A stretch of 64,000 nucleotides of DNA from the NCBI RefSeq assembly GCF_014490485.1, contig NZ_JACTVA010000001.1:1-64000 (forward strand). Direction: 5' to 3'. The DNA comes from Teichococcus aerophilus. GTDB lineage: Bacteria > Pseudomonadota > Alphaproteobacteria > Acetobacterales > Acetobacteraceae. The stretch's first letter is position 1, and the number at the start of each line of letters is the position of its first letter. Positions 8,864 through 17,017 of the stretch are shown here, piece by piece. Below the pieces are notes generated by a model that ran no database searches, was not told the origin of the DNA, and saw only the letters and a list, made by a program, of their open reading frames with translations. Position numbers and translations under genes: made by a program.

Positions 8864-8910
8864 CGGGGGAAAGGCAGGGGAAGGAATTTCCCGGGCCCCT
8901 TCTTTTTTTC
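8864..8910 (+). repeat. Hairpin repeat family, copy A
   Basis: GGGAA (8878-8882) and TTCCC (8888-8892) form a short stem around GGAAT, followed by a C-rich stretch and seven T (8903-8909). The whole order (AAGG, G-rich arm, GAA loop, C-rich arm, CCCCTTC, T-run) matches copies B and D. It lies between the minus-strand Bug start and the minus-strand LysR stop, so its T-run faces against both genes. This weakens a simple terminator reading for this copy. Confidence 0.65.
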
Positions 8911-8989
8911 GAGTTAGGGGTGCGCTTGGGGGCGTGGCGTGGTGGAAGACGGCGAGCGGACGCGACACAGGCCGCCTTCGACATCAGGG

Positions 8990-9973
8990 TTATTCGCGGC
9001 TGAAGCCCAGCCGGCTTGCGCAGGAAAGAAGGACGGTATCTTCCCGGGCCTCCTGCAGCACCGGATGCGGGACCTCCTCCCGGAACAGCGCCGCCAGGAA
9101 GTCCAGGAAGGCGCGCAGCTTGGCGGGCATGTGGCGGGTTTGCAGGTACACGGCGTAGATGCCGTTCTCGAACTCCGAGTAGCTGACCGTATACTCTGGA
9201 AAGAGCCGCACCAGTTGGCCGGAGCGGAGCTCCCGGTGGATCGACCAGTCAGGCAGCAAGGCAATGCCGATGCCGGATTGCGCGGCGGCCACTACGGCGG
9301 GGCCGTTATCGGTGCGGAACGTGCCATCCACCGGCACCTCCGTCAGCCCGCCGGCCTTGTCCATGAAGCGCCGGACGGTGCGGCCCATATTGACGCGGTA
9401 GGTCAGGCAGTTCTGCCGCATCAGGTCCATCGGCTCCCGCGGCGCCGGGTGGCTGGCGAGGTAGCCGGGGGTGGCGCAGACGATCCGCTCGCTATTGACC
9501 AGCTTGCGCACCATCAGCGCGGAATCCACCAGCTTGCCGATGCGGATATCGACATCGACATTCCGCTCGATCAGATCGACCGGGGTGTTGGAGAGGGAGA
9601 GATCCACCCGTACCTCCGGATGCGCCGCCAGGAAGCGGGGCAGGGCCGGCACGATGTATTGCTGCCCCACCAGCATGCGGGAATGCACCCGCAGCGTGCC
9701 ACGCGGCTGCAATTCCAGGCTGGAGACGCTGGCATTGGCTTCCTCCACCTGGTGCAGGATCTGCTCGGCCTGCCGGGCATAGAGCTCGCCGGCCTCGGTC
9801 AGGGTCAGGCGGCGGCTGGTGCGGTGGACCAGGCGGGCGCCCAACTCCTCCTCCAGCGTCTGCAGGTTGCGGGAGACGGAGGCCGGTGACATGCCGAGCA
9901 GCCGCCCGGCGGAGGACAGGCTGCCATTCTGCACCACGGTCACGAAGACCCGCATCGCCCGCAGCGATTCCAC
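8990..9973 (-). CDS. LysR-family transcriptional regulator
   Basis: A LysR-type regulator of about 327 residues. The DNA-binding helix is at the N terminus (AMRVFVTVVQNGSLSSAGRL, then MSPASVSRNLQTLEEELG), and the effector domain follows. I prefer the GTG at 9973 because GGGAGG lies 7 bases upstream, while the ATG at 9988 has that same GGAGG inside its own second and third codons. The last 25-30 residues (after FLAALFREEV) extend beyond the usual LysR end and lie over sequence that resembles a degraded hairpin repeat. It is divergent from the SDR-Bug-hydratase operon at 10086 and is its likely regulator. Confidence 0.9.
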   Translation of the reverse strand: MESLRAMRVFVTVVQNGSLSSAGRLLGMSPASVSRNLQTLEEELGARLVHRTSRRLTLTEAGELYARQAEQILHQVEEANASVSSLELQPRGTLRVHSRMLVGQQYIVPALPRFLAAHPEVRVDLSLSNTPVDLIERNVDVDIRIGKLVDSALMVRKLVNSERIVCATPGYLASHPAPREPMDLMRQNCLTYRVNMGRTVRRFMDKAGGLTEVPVDGTFRTDNGPAVVAAAQSGIGIALLPDWSIHRELRSGQLVRLFPEYTVSYSEFENGIYAVYLQTRHMPAKLRAFLDFLAALFREEVPHPVLQEAREDTVLLSCASRLGFSRE

Positions 9974-9990
9974 CGCATTTCCTCCCATCG

Positions 9991-10010
9991 TTCCGTTTTA
10001 TGAAAAGAGA
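9991..10010. promoter_or_regulatory. Short symmetric AT-rich site between LysR and SDR
   Basis: TTTT and AAAA flank ATG (9996-10006, within TTCCGTTTTATGAAAAGAGA) in the 112-base divergent space. It is the only AT-rich symmetric stretch there, so it could hold the -10 region or regulator contact site. The evidence is position and symmetry only. Confidence 0.25.
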
Positions 10011-10085
10011 CTACGTGCCCGGCGCCCATTTGCAAGCCACCGCCGCCTGCCTAGCCTTCCCGCCCAGAGCGAGGAGATGGCAGGC

Positions 10086-10844
10086 ATGGCACTGGCGGGT
10101 GAGGGCAGGGCTGTCCTGGTAACCGGCGCGGCGCGCGGGGTGGGGCAGGCGATCGCTGCCCGGCTGCTGCACGATGGCTACAAGGTCGCGCTCTGCGACG
10201 TCACCCCCGGCGCGGCGGCGGAAACGGCGAGGAGCCTGGGCGCGGCGGCCGCCGGGTTTGATGTGGATGTGGGTGACGAAGCCTCGGTCGCCGCGCTGTT
10301 CCAGGCGGTCTCGGCCTGGGCGGGCGGGCGGCTATACGGGGTGGTGAACAATGCCGGCATCGCCCCCGCCGCGCCACCGCTGGTGGAAAGCATGGGGCTG
10401 GACCATTGGTCCCTGGTCCTGCGGGTCAACCTGAACGGCCCGTTCCTGGTCAGCCGTGCCGCCATTCCGCTGCTGAAGGCGCAGGGGGGCGGGCGGATCG
10501 TCAACATCGCCTCCCGCGCCGCGCGGACGCACTCACCCACCGTCGGCGGCGCGTATGCGGCCTCCAAGGCCGGGCTGGTGGGATTTTCCCGCAGCCTGGC
10601 GGGGGAACTGGGGCCGGAGGGCATCACCGTCAACGTCATCGCCCCCGCCCGCATCGCCACGCCGATGACACGCGGCGCGGCGGATACCGAGGCGCGGGAC
10701 CAGCGCACCATCGACGCCACGCCGATGCGCCGGGTCGGCCAGCCGGAGGATATCGCTGGTAGCGTCGCCTTCCTGCTCTCCGCCGATGCCGGCTTCGTCA
10801 CCGGGGCGATCCTGGACGTCACCGGCGGCTCCTTCATGGCCTGA
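10086..10844 (+). CDS. SDR-family oxidoreductase
   Basis: A 252-residue short-chain dehydrogenase. The cofactor motif TGAARGVG is near residue 13, NNAGIAP near 85, the catalytic Ser in NIASRAA and the YAASKAG motif (Tyr, Lys) near 155. It ends with an ILDVTGGSFMA tail. I chose ATG 10086, with GAGGAG 9 bases upstream; ATG 10077 overlaps that ribosome site. It heads an operon with a Bug receptor, an enoyl-CoA hydratase and two hot-dog proteins, so it may oxidise a 3-hydroxyacyl-CoA or a related alcohol in that pathway. The substrate assignment is inference from neighbours. Confidence 0.9.
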   Translation: MALAGEGRAVLVTGAARGVGQAIAARLLHDGYKVALCDVTPGAAAETARSLGAAAAGFDVDVGDEASVAALFQAVSAWAGGRLYGVVNNAGIAPAAPPLVESMGLDHWSLVLRVNLNGPFLVSRAAIPLLKAQGGGRIVNIASRAARTHSPTVGGAYAASKAGLVGFSRSLAGELGPEGITVNVIAPARIATPMTRGAADTEARDQRTIDATPMRRVGQPEDIAGSVAFLLSADAGFVTGAILDVTGGSFMA

Positions 10845-10968
10845 ACGCCTGATCTTTGCGGGAAGCGGAAGGATGCCAACCGGCCGAGGGGCGTTCCGCG
10901 CGGGATTCAGCGGTGATAGCCCTTGTCCCGAACGGCGCACCCACGACGCCGCCCTGGAGGACAACGCC

Positions 10969-11943
10969 ATGCCGACCCGCCGCGCATTGCTGCTGGGCGC
11001 TGCCACCCTGGCGGCCCCCGCCCTGGCCACACGCCACGCCCTGGCACAGCCTGGCGTCCGGCCTATCCGCTTTGTCGTGCCCTTCGCGGCCGGCGGGGGC
11101 GCGGACATCGTCGCCCGCCTGTTCACCGAGGACCTCTCCCGCGCGCTGGGCGCGCCCGTAGTCATCGACAACCGGCCGGGCATGGCGGGCTCCCTGGGGG
11201 CGGACAGCGTCGCCAAGTCCGCCGCCGATGGCACCAACATCCTGATCTGCACCCCGGGCGTGCAGATGACCAACCCGTTCCTCTACCCGTCCCTGCCCTA
11301 CAACGCGGAGACGGATTTCACTCCGATCATCCACCTGGCCGAACTGCCGAACCTGCTGGTGGTGCATCCCGCCGTCCCCGCGAAGAGCGTGGCGGAACTC
11401 GTGGCGTATCTGAAGGCCAAGCCGGGCTCGCTCAATTTCTCCTCCACCGGCCCAGGCTCCTCCAGCCACCTGGCGGCGGAGCTGTTCAAGGTGATGGCGG
11501 GGGTGGAGATGACCCATGTGCCCTACCGTGGCTCCGGCCCCGCCTTGATCGACCTGATGGCGGGAAGGGTGGAAGTGGCGGTGGATAGCTTCACGGCGAT
11601 GATCCAGCCGGTGCGGGAGGGCTCGCTGCGCGCGCTGGGCATCTCCACCGTCGAGCGGCGGCCGGAATACCCTGACATCCCCGCCATAGCGGAGACGCTG
11701 CCGGGCTACGAGGCCTCCACCCTGCTCTACATAGCAGCGCCCGCCGGCGTGCCGCAGCCGGTGGTGCAGCGGCTAAATGCCGCCTTCAACGACATCCTGC
11801 GGACGCCGGGCATCCGCACCCGCTTCCAGGAGCTGGGCATGGTGCCGACCGGCGGCAGCCCACAGGCGCTGCAGGAGATCATCACCACGCAGACCGCGAA
11901 GTGGCGGCGCGTGATCCAGCTTTCCGGCGCCAAGGTGGAATGA
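10969..11943 (+). CDS. Bug-family (TctC) tripartite tricarboxylate receptor
   Basis: A 324-residue periplasmic receptor of the Bug family. The signal is MPTRRALLLGAATLAAPALA with cleavage after ATRHALAQP, and the mature protein begins GVRPIRFVVPFAAGGGADI. Motifs VIDNRPGMAGSLGAD and VPYRGSGPALIDLM are family hallmarks. GGAGG lies 8 bases upstream of ATG 10969. It sits inside the catabolic operon, between the SDR and the enoyl-CoA hydratase whose start overlaps its stop, so it likely captures the carboxylate that the operon degrades. As with the copy at 7734, no TctAB membrane genes are nearby. Confidence 0.93.
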   Translation: MPTRRALLLGAATLAAPALATRHALAQPGVRPIRFVVPFAAGGGADIVARLFTEDLSRALGAPVVIDNRPGMAGSLGADSVAKSAADGTNILICTPGVQMTNPFLYPSLPYNAETDFTPIIHLAELPNLLVVHPAVPAKSVAELVAYLKAKPGSLNFSSTGPGSSSHLAAELFKVMAGVEMTHVPYRGSGPALIDLMAGRVEVAVDSFTAMIQPVREGSLRALGISTVERRPEYPDIPAIAETLPGYEASTLLYIAAPAGVPQPVVQRLNAAFNDILRTPGIRTRFQELGMVPTGGSPQALQEIITTQTAKWRRVIQLSGAKVE

Positions 11944-12722
11944 GCCGCATGGACCTGACGACGCTTCAACTGCATGTCGCCGATGGCATTGCCACCGTGA
12001 CGCTGGACCGCCCCCCGGTGAACGCCCAGAACCGCCGGCTGCGCGAGGACCTACTCTGGCTGTTCGATACGCTGAGCGACCGCGACGATATCCGCGCCGT
12101 CATCCTGACCGGTGCCGGCAAGAGCTTCTCGGCCGGCGCCGATATCAAGGAACGTGTGGGCCTGGTGCAGCAGCCGGGCGACTACCTGCGCCACAACCGG
12201 CTGACGCGGGAGTTCTTCCACTGCGTCGCCGATTGCGCCAAGCCGGTGATCTGCGCCGTCAACGGCCCCGCCATCGGCGCCGGCTTCGCGTTGATGAGCT
12301 GCTGCGACATCCTGCTGATGGCCGAGGATGCCTGGGTGCAGATGCCGGAGCTGGATGTCGGCCTGGCGGGTGGCGCGGCGTTCCTGCTGCGGCATTTCCC
12401 GCCTTCCGCCGCGCGCACCATGTTCTTCACCGGCCGCCGCGTCGCGGCCGCCGAGCTGTACCGCCGCGGCATCATCGAAGCCTGCCTGCCGCAGGCCGCG
12501 CTGATGGACGCCGCGCTGGAGTTGGCGCGCGAAATCGCCGCGAAGAGCCCTGTCGCGATGGCAAAGGCCAAGCACGCCTTTGGCACGGTGGAGGAAATGC
12601 CGTTCCGCGACGGCTACCGCTTCGAACAAGGCGTCACCGTCGAGTTGTCGCGCACCGAGGATGCGAAGGAAGCCCAGCGCGCCTTCGTGGAGAAGCGCAA
12701 GCCGGCCTTCCAGGGCCGCTGA
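11940..12722 (+). CDS. Enoyl-CoA hydratase/isomerase family protein
   Basis: A 260-residue crotonase-fold enzyme. The oxyanion-hole segments are visible as SAGADIKERVG near residue 63 and NGPAIGAGFALM near 110; the region MPELDVGLAGGAAFLL holds the residue positions used as Glu acid/base in hydratases. It would hydrate or rearrange an acyl-CoA in the cytoplasm. The start overlaps the Bug stop as ATGA, which implies translational coupling. A second ATG at 11949 is possible. Downstream come two hot-dog dehydratase-like genes, so a CoA-thioester degradation route is supported by context. Confidence 0.92.
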   Translation: MSRMDLTTLQLHVADGIATVTLDRPPVNAQNRRLREDLLWLFDTLSDRDDIRAVILTGAGKSFSAGADIKERVGLVQQPGDYLRHNRLTREFFHCVADCAKPVICAVNGPAIGAGFALMSCCDILLMAEDAWVQMPELDVGLAGGAAFLLRHFPPSAARTMFFTGRRVAAAELYRRGIIEACLPQAALMDAALELAREIAAKSPVAMAKAKHAFGTVEEMPFRDGYRFEQGVTVELSRTEDAKEAQRAFVEKRKPAFQGR

Positions 12723-12739
12723 GGGAGAGAACACACGCC

Positions 12740-13186
12740 ATGGCCACCGGCCGATACACCAGCGACCTCGATACCGGCGATATGCTGGGCCCCGTCGAGT
12801 TCAAGCTGAGCACCTTCGTCGTGCGCGAATACTGCCACGGGAACGAAATGCACCACCCCTGGTTCCAGGATACCGACCGGCCGATGGTGCCACCGACCCT
12901 GGTGCATCTGCAGAAGCTGCGGCTCTACACCCATTCCTGCCCCGCCGGAACCGGCCCCACCGCCCGCGTGCACGTGGAATACGACGCCACCTGCCACGAG
13001 ACGATCTTCGCCGAGCAGCCCTTGCGCGCGACCGGACGCGTCGCCCAGCGTTACGAGAAGCGCGGCCGCACCTATGTGCAGATCGAGATCGACCTGCGCG
13101 CGGCGGAAGATGACCGGCCACTGATCACCTACCGCGATACCGTCATCATCTCCTACAAGCCCGCCGCCGCGGAGGCCTCGTCATGA
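12740..13186 (+). CDS. MaoC-N/FAS1-like dehydratase domain protein
   Basis: A 148-residue single hot-dog domain protein. It contains FVVREYCHGNEMHHPWFQD and PPTLVHLQKLRLY, resembling the N-terminal non-catalytic half of two-domain MaoC-type hydratases (MaoC_dehydrat_N, FAS1-like). GAGGGAGAGA lies upstream of ATG 12740, and it starts 17 bases after the enoyl-CoA hydratase. Its stop overlaps the next gene, a second hot-dog protein, so the two most likely form a heteromeric hydratase. The catalytic role in that pair is expected to lie mainly with the partner. The substrate is unknown. Confidence 0.8.
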   Translation: MATGRYTSDLDTGDMLGPVEFKLSTFVVREYCHGNEMHHPWFQDTDRPMVPPTLVHLQKLRLYTHSCPAGTGPTARVHVEYDATCHETIFAEQPLRATGRVAQRYEKRGRTYVQIEIDLRAAEDDRPLITYRDTVIISYKPAAAEASS

Positions 13187-13674
13187 CAACTCTGCAGCCC
13201 GGCACGGAACTGCGTGCCCACCCCCGCCGCATGACGCGGGAGCGCATGCGCTGGTACGTGGACCTGCTGCCCACCGTGGAAGCCGATGATGGCCGCGTGC
13301 ATCAGGACGTGCCAACCATCCACGATGACGACGAATTCGCCCGCTCCCAGGGCCTGCCAGGCATCATCGCCGACGGCATGCTTTCCACCAACTGGCTGCT
13401 TTCCCTGCTGATGGATGCGTTCGGTGAGGACGCGCTGGCCCCCGGCAGCCTGCGCACCCGCTACATCGCCCCTGTGTTCGAGGACGTGGTGATTACCGCC
13501 GTGGCACGCGTGACCGCCGTGCAGACAGACCCCGATGGTACCGCGCGCTACGCGCTCGAACTGTGGTGCGAGGACGCGGAGGGCAAGAAGCTGACCGTAG
13601 GCGATGCCAGTGTCCGCGTGACCGGCTCTGTCGCGGAGCGGGCGCGGGCGCCGCGCTTCCTGGTGAGTGCCTGA
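13183..13674 (+). CDS. MaoC-like acyl dehydratase, hot-dog domain
   Basis: A 163-residue hot-dog protein. The segment TIHDDDEFARSQGLPGIIAD with GML after it resembles the hydratase-2 motif region of MaoC proteins, where Asp and His carry out hydration of an enoyl-CoA. The start overlaps the preceding stop as ATGA, consistent with a two-subunit hydratase with the 12740 product. It closes the operon that starts at 10086. The hairpin repeat copy B begins a few bases after its stop (13676), in the orientation expected for a terminator. The precise acyl-CoA is unknown. Confidence 0.82.
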   Translation: MTTLQPGTELRAHPRRMTRERMRWYVDLLPTVEADDGRVHQDVPTIHDDDEFARSQGLPGIIADGMLSTNWLLSLLMDAFGEDALAPGSLRTRYIAPVFEDVVITAVARVTAVQTDPDGTARYALELWCEDAEGKKLTVGDASVRVTGSVAERARAPRFLVSA

Positions 13675-13675
13675 G

Positions 13676-13726
13676 GGAAGAGGAAGGCCGGGGGAAGGAA
13701 TTCCCCCGGACCCCCATCTTTTTTCT
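13676..13726 (+). repeat. Hairpin repeat family, copy B
   Basis: CCGGGGGAA (13688-13696) and TTCCCCCGG (13701-13709) form a perfect 9-bp stem with the loop GGAA, followed by ACCCCCATC and six T (13719-13724). It starts 2 bases after the dehydratase stop and points away from it, so it may terminate the operon. It pairs as an inverted repeat with copy C, about 140 bases away. Confidence 0.75.
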
Positions 13727-13862
13727 GGGAGTCTGGTGGCTGTGGCGGCGGCGGGCTTCTGGGGCATGCGCACGCAGCGGGCGGATCATCCCGGAGGCAA
13801 AAATGGTTACGCCATCCAGTGCTGCCGTTGGCCACCAAGCGCCTATCTGAAACTCGTAGAAG

Positions 13863-13901
13863 ACAAAGAAGGGGTCCGGGGAATTCATTCCCCGGCCTTA
13901 C
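13863..13901 (-). repeat. Hairpin repeat family, copy C
   Basis: On the minus strand CCGGGGAA and TTCCCCGG form an 8-bp stem with the loop TGAA (plus strand 13876-13883 and 13888-13895), then ACCCCTTCTTT. It begins directly after the stop of the minus-strand CoA-transferase gene (13903), again in terminator orientation. Copies B and C face each other across about 140 bases of non-coding sequence. Confidence 0.75.
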
Positions 13902-13902
13902 T

Positions 13903-15144
13903 TCACTCGGCCGCCTGAGACGGAACCGCCCCTAACGCCCCGCCCGCCCTGAGCGCCGAGATCGCCTCTGCGCCGTAGCCAAACTCACGCAGCAATTCGT
14001 CGGTGTGCTCGCCATGGCGCGGCGGTGGGCGGCTGGCCTTGGTGGGCGTTTCGCTCATAGCAAAGGGGGCGGCGACCGATTTCACCATGCGCCCGCCCAC
14101 CTGTTGTTCGACCACGGCGCCGATGGCGGCCAACTGCGGGTCATCCGCCGCTTCGCCCACACTGTTCACCTTGGAGACGTTGACCTTGGCGGCACCGAGG
14201 CGCTGAACCAGCTCCGCACAACTCATCCGGCTGGTGACGGCGGTCAGTTCGGTGATCAGCGTGTCGCGGTTCCGGCGGCGGTCGAAGGCGGTCTTGAACT
14301 CGGCGCGGTCCAGATGTGGGGCGTCCAGCGCAACGGTGAGGCGGCGCCACATATCGTCGGCGGGTGAGATGATGATGACGCTGCCATCGGTGGCCGGAAA
14401 GGCCTGGTTCGGCACGCTGAGGTGATTGGCGGTGCCCATGCGGCCGCGCACGGTGCCGTCCTGCCAGTACTCGGTGTAGAAATAGTTCATCAGATGCGCG
14501 CCGCTGCGCAGCAGGGAGGTTTCCACCCGCTGGCCCTGGCCGGTGCGTTCCCGGTGCAGCAGCGCCGCCAGGATGGCGGAGACCAGCCCCATGCTGGCAT
14601 GCAGGTCCACCACCGCGGTGCCGGAGCGGACGGCGGGGCGGTCGGCCTCGCCGGTGATGCTCATCAGACCGCTATGCGCCTGCAGCGCCACGTCATTGGC
14701 GCCGAGATGGGACAGCGGTCCACGGTCGCCATAGGCGGAGAATTCGCAATACACCAGGCGCGGGTTGGCGGCGCGTAGCGCTTCGTAGCCCAGTCCGAAT
14801 TTATCCATGCCGCCGGGGCGGAAATTATGGATCAGCACGTCGCATCGCGCCGCCATGGCCACAGCCACGTCGCGTGCCGCCTGTTGGCGCAGGTCGAGGA
14901 CCATGCTGCGCTTGTTGCGGTTGAGGGCGAGGAAGGAGGGGCTGGCACCGAAGTCGCGCATCGCCTCGGCGGTCACGCCGAAGGTGCGGGCATCATCGCC
15001 GTGGCCTGGCTCCTCGATCTTGATGATGTCGGCGCCGAGATCGCCGAGGATCTGCGTCGCTGCCGGCCCGGCAAAGATGCGGGAGAAATCCAGTACGCGG
15101 ATGCCGCTGAGCACGCTTTGCAATCGTCCGTTTCCCTCGCCCAT
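13903..15144 (-). CDS. Family III CoA-transferase (CaiB/BaiF type)
   Basis: A 413-residue family III CoA-transferase. The opening LSGIRVLDFSRIFAGPAATQ and LGADIIKIEEPGHGDDART are the signature first strands. LNRNKRSMVLDLRQ and the LIHNFRPGG region also match, and the catalytic Asp is expected in NDVALQAHSGLM. It would move CoA between acyl donors in the cytoplasm, for example activating the acid degraded by the neighbouring operon. It is convergent with that operon, with 228 bases between the two stops. No promoter elements are certain upstream of 15144. The substrate is not shown by sequence. Confidence 0.93.
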   Translation of the reverse strand: MGEGNGRLQSVLSGIRVLDFSRIFAGPAATQILGDLGADIIKIEEPGHGDDARTFGVTAEAMRDFGASPSFLALNRNKRSMVLDLRQQAARDVAVAMAARCDVLIHNFRPGGMDKFGLGYEALRAANPRLVYCEFSAYGDRGPLSHLGANDVALQAHSGLMSITGEADRPAVRSGTAVVDLHASMGLVSAILAALLHRERTGQGQRVETSLLRSGAHLMNYFYTEYWQDGTVRGRMGTANHLSVPNQAFPATDGSVIIISPADDMWRRLTVALDAPHLDRAEFKTAFDRRRNRDTLITELTAVTSRMSCAELVQRLGAAKVNVSKVNSVGEAADDPQLAAIGAVVEQQVGGRMVKSVAAPFAMSETPTKASRPPPRHGEHTDELLREFGYGAEAISALRAGGALGAVPSQAAE

Positions 15145-15325
15145 GTGCGTCGCCTTTCATGCAGGCTACACCCGGGAAGGCGCCGCAAGAACCGCCGATG
15201 GCCGAGGAGCGCCTTTCCGCTTCCTGCAATGGTGGGCCCCGTGCATCCCGGTCTCGACAGTGTCGTCGTCGACCGGCGCTCGGACACGACAGGTCCGGCA
15301 TCGACCTTGCCGTGTGCCATGGGGG

Positions 15326-15502
15326 CTACAGCATCAGCGCCGTCCGGTCTCCCCGCCGCTGCGCTTGCATGACGAAGCCGAGCACGCCCCAGGCCGGCGA
15401 CGCCGGCCAGAACGGCACGGGTGGCGGCAGCAGGATGCTATGCAGTCCTCTCAGGCCGGGCATCGCCGCCAGGTGAAGTCCATCCTGGCGGATGCCTTTC
15501 AT
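15326..15502 (-). CDS. Small ORF translationally coupled to DUF1254 gene
   Basis: A 58-residue reading frame whose ATG overlaps the stop of the DUF1254 gene as ATGA (15499-15502), the same arrangement as several real gene pairs here. It reads MKGIRQDGLHLAAMPGLRGL, then a hydrophobic, proline-rich stretch (ILLPPPVPFWPASPAWGVLG), and ends MQAQRRGDRTALML. The middle could span a membrane. I know no family for it. The overlap argues for translation; the short length and lack of homology knowledge argue for caution. The 181 bases between it and the CoA-transferase start hold no other supported feature. Confidence 0.4.
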   Translation of the reverse strand: MKGIRQDGLHLAAMPGLRGLHSILLPPPVPFWPASPAWGVLGFVMQAQRRGDRTALML

Positions 15503-17001
15503 CCAACGCGCTCCAGATCCGGCAGAACCCAGTTCTTCGCGAAGAATGCAGCCTCCGGGTAATACAGGCGGAAATAGGCGAACCACCCGCGCCCCTCGGC
15601 GGTCGGGACCCAGTTGCTGTCCTGGCCAGAGGGCGCACGCGGGCCGAAAGAGAGGTCGATTGACCCATCCGCATTCTTGACCAGGGTGTTGCGGGAACCG
15701 CGGTCGGCGCGCTCGTGCGGCGTATCGATGAAGCAGCGTGTTTCCAGGTCGTAGGCCGTGACGGACCAGAACTGTCGCGCCGGCACATTGGCCGGGATGC
15801 GCAGGCGGTAGTGACGGCCGCCATCCAACCAGTCGCCGGCTGCATCCTTGTTGACACCCAGATAAACCTGCCCCGGGCCAGGCTGCCGGATGGCCATCGA
15901 TTCCGCGGCGCCCACGGCCTCGTAGAACCATGTTGCACGCTCATCCAGCGCATCGTAGCCATCCTGGCGCTGATTGACATTGAACAGCATGAGCCAGTGC
16001 CACCTTCGGCCTTCCCAGAAGACGGCGCCGGGGAAGCGCTTCTCGACGTCCATGACGCGCGCGGTGGCTTCGCCCAGCAACGCGCCTTGCTCCAACAAGG
16101 CGGATTGCCGCGCATCGGGCTGGAAGGGTTCGCCTTTCCGGATGCCCAGCGGCCGCAGCATGGCCATGAAGAAACGGTCGCGCTCCTGCACCGGCTCGGC
16201 CTCCAGCACGGCGGCAAGGCGCTTCCAGAAGGCGATGCCGCGCGGCTGCGTGCCGCTCCATGCCCGGCCCTCCGGGCGTATCAGGCGGGTTGGCGGCGGT
16301 TGGTTCCGCTGGGCATAAGGATACAGGCGGTACTGGGCCAGCAGCGCGGCGCCAGCGGCGGGGTCGGTCGACAGGATGCGGAAGCCGTTGAAGACACTGT
16401 TGGTGGAGGACCGGAGTACATGATAGCCGGTTGACTGCGGATCATCCTGCCCTGGGCCGAGCAGGAGATAGCGGCCGCCCTGGCCACGGTCGGGCCCACC
16501 CTGGCCGTAATCCCCCACCGAACGCTGCCAGAAATCGCCGACGCCGCCGGCGGTCTCGCCGGCAGGCAGATCGATGACCAGCGGCCCGGTGCGGGCCAGG
16601 TCATGCAGGCCGAGAATATAGGGCGTCGTGGAGTTGGCGGTGAGGATGCCGAGCTTGTCCCTGAAGCTCTCGTACACAACCATGTCAGTCTCCGACACGC
16701 CGAAGACTGTCCTGTGCTGGTCTTGCCATTCCGCGAACGAGACGAGAGGCAGCGCCCAGATATAGGCCTGCACCGCGCGCTGCAGGTCCAGGTTGTCGAA
16801 CAGCAGCTTGGTGGTGGCATCGTCCGGGTAGCCGCGCGCGAAGCGCAGGCGCCCGATCGATGTGTCCAGCCCGCCCGCCGGGGGCGCCACGAAGGGCGAA
16901 TCCTTTGGCGAGGCGCCGCTGCCGGCGGTCTGCGCGACGGCGGGGAACGCGGCCAGGGAGAGGCCGATCTGCGCGAGAAGGCGACGGGAAACGGTCATCA
17001 T
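15499..17001 (-). CDS. Secreted DUF1254/DUF1214 protein
   Basis: A 500-residue exported protein. A signal peptide (MMTVSRRLLAQIGLSLAAFP, cleavage after AVAQ) precedes the DUF1254 domain (about residues 60-210, with QAYIWALPLVSFAEWQ and STTPYILGLHDL) and the C-terminal DUF1214 domain (about 380-495, with QFWSVTAYDLETRCFID and NWVPTAEGRGWFAYFRLYYP). The two domains normally occur together; the function is not established. GGAG lies 9 bases upstream of ATG 17001, 16 bases after the previous gene's stop, so both DUF1254 genes share a transcript. It resembles the 30937 copy more closely than its neighbour. Confidence 0.88.
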   Translation of the reverse strand: MMTVSRRLLAQIGLSLAAFPAVAQTAGSGASPKDSPFVAPPAGGLDTSIGRLRFARGYPDDATTKLLFDNLDLQRAVQAYIWALPLVSFAEWQDQHRTVFGVSETDMVVYESFRDKLGILTANSTTPYILGLHDLARTGPLVIDLPAGETAGGVGDFWQRSVGDYGQGGPDRGQGGRYLLLGPGQDDPQSTGYHVLRSSTNSVFNGFRILSTDPAAGAALLAQYRLYPYAQRNQPPPTRLIRPEGRAWSGTQPRGIAFWKRLAAVLEAEPVQERDRFFMAMLRPLGIRKGEPFQPDARQSALLEQGALLGEATARVMDVEKRFPGAVFWEGRRWHWLMLFNVNQRQDGYDALDERATWFYEAVGAAESMAIRQPGPGQVYLGVNKDAAGDWLDGGRHYRLRIPANVPARQFWSVTAYDLETRCFIDTPHERADRGSRNTLVKNADGSIDLSFGPRAPSGQDSNWVPTAEGRGWFAYFRLYYPEAAFFAKNWVLPDLERVG

Positions 17002-17017
17002 GTAGACAGGCTCCTGC

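Noticed and set aside
8881-8910. Copy A as a simple terminator for the Bug or LysR gene
   Set aside because: Both neighbours are on the minus strand and the T-run lies on the plus strand, so the orientation is wrong for either.
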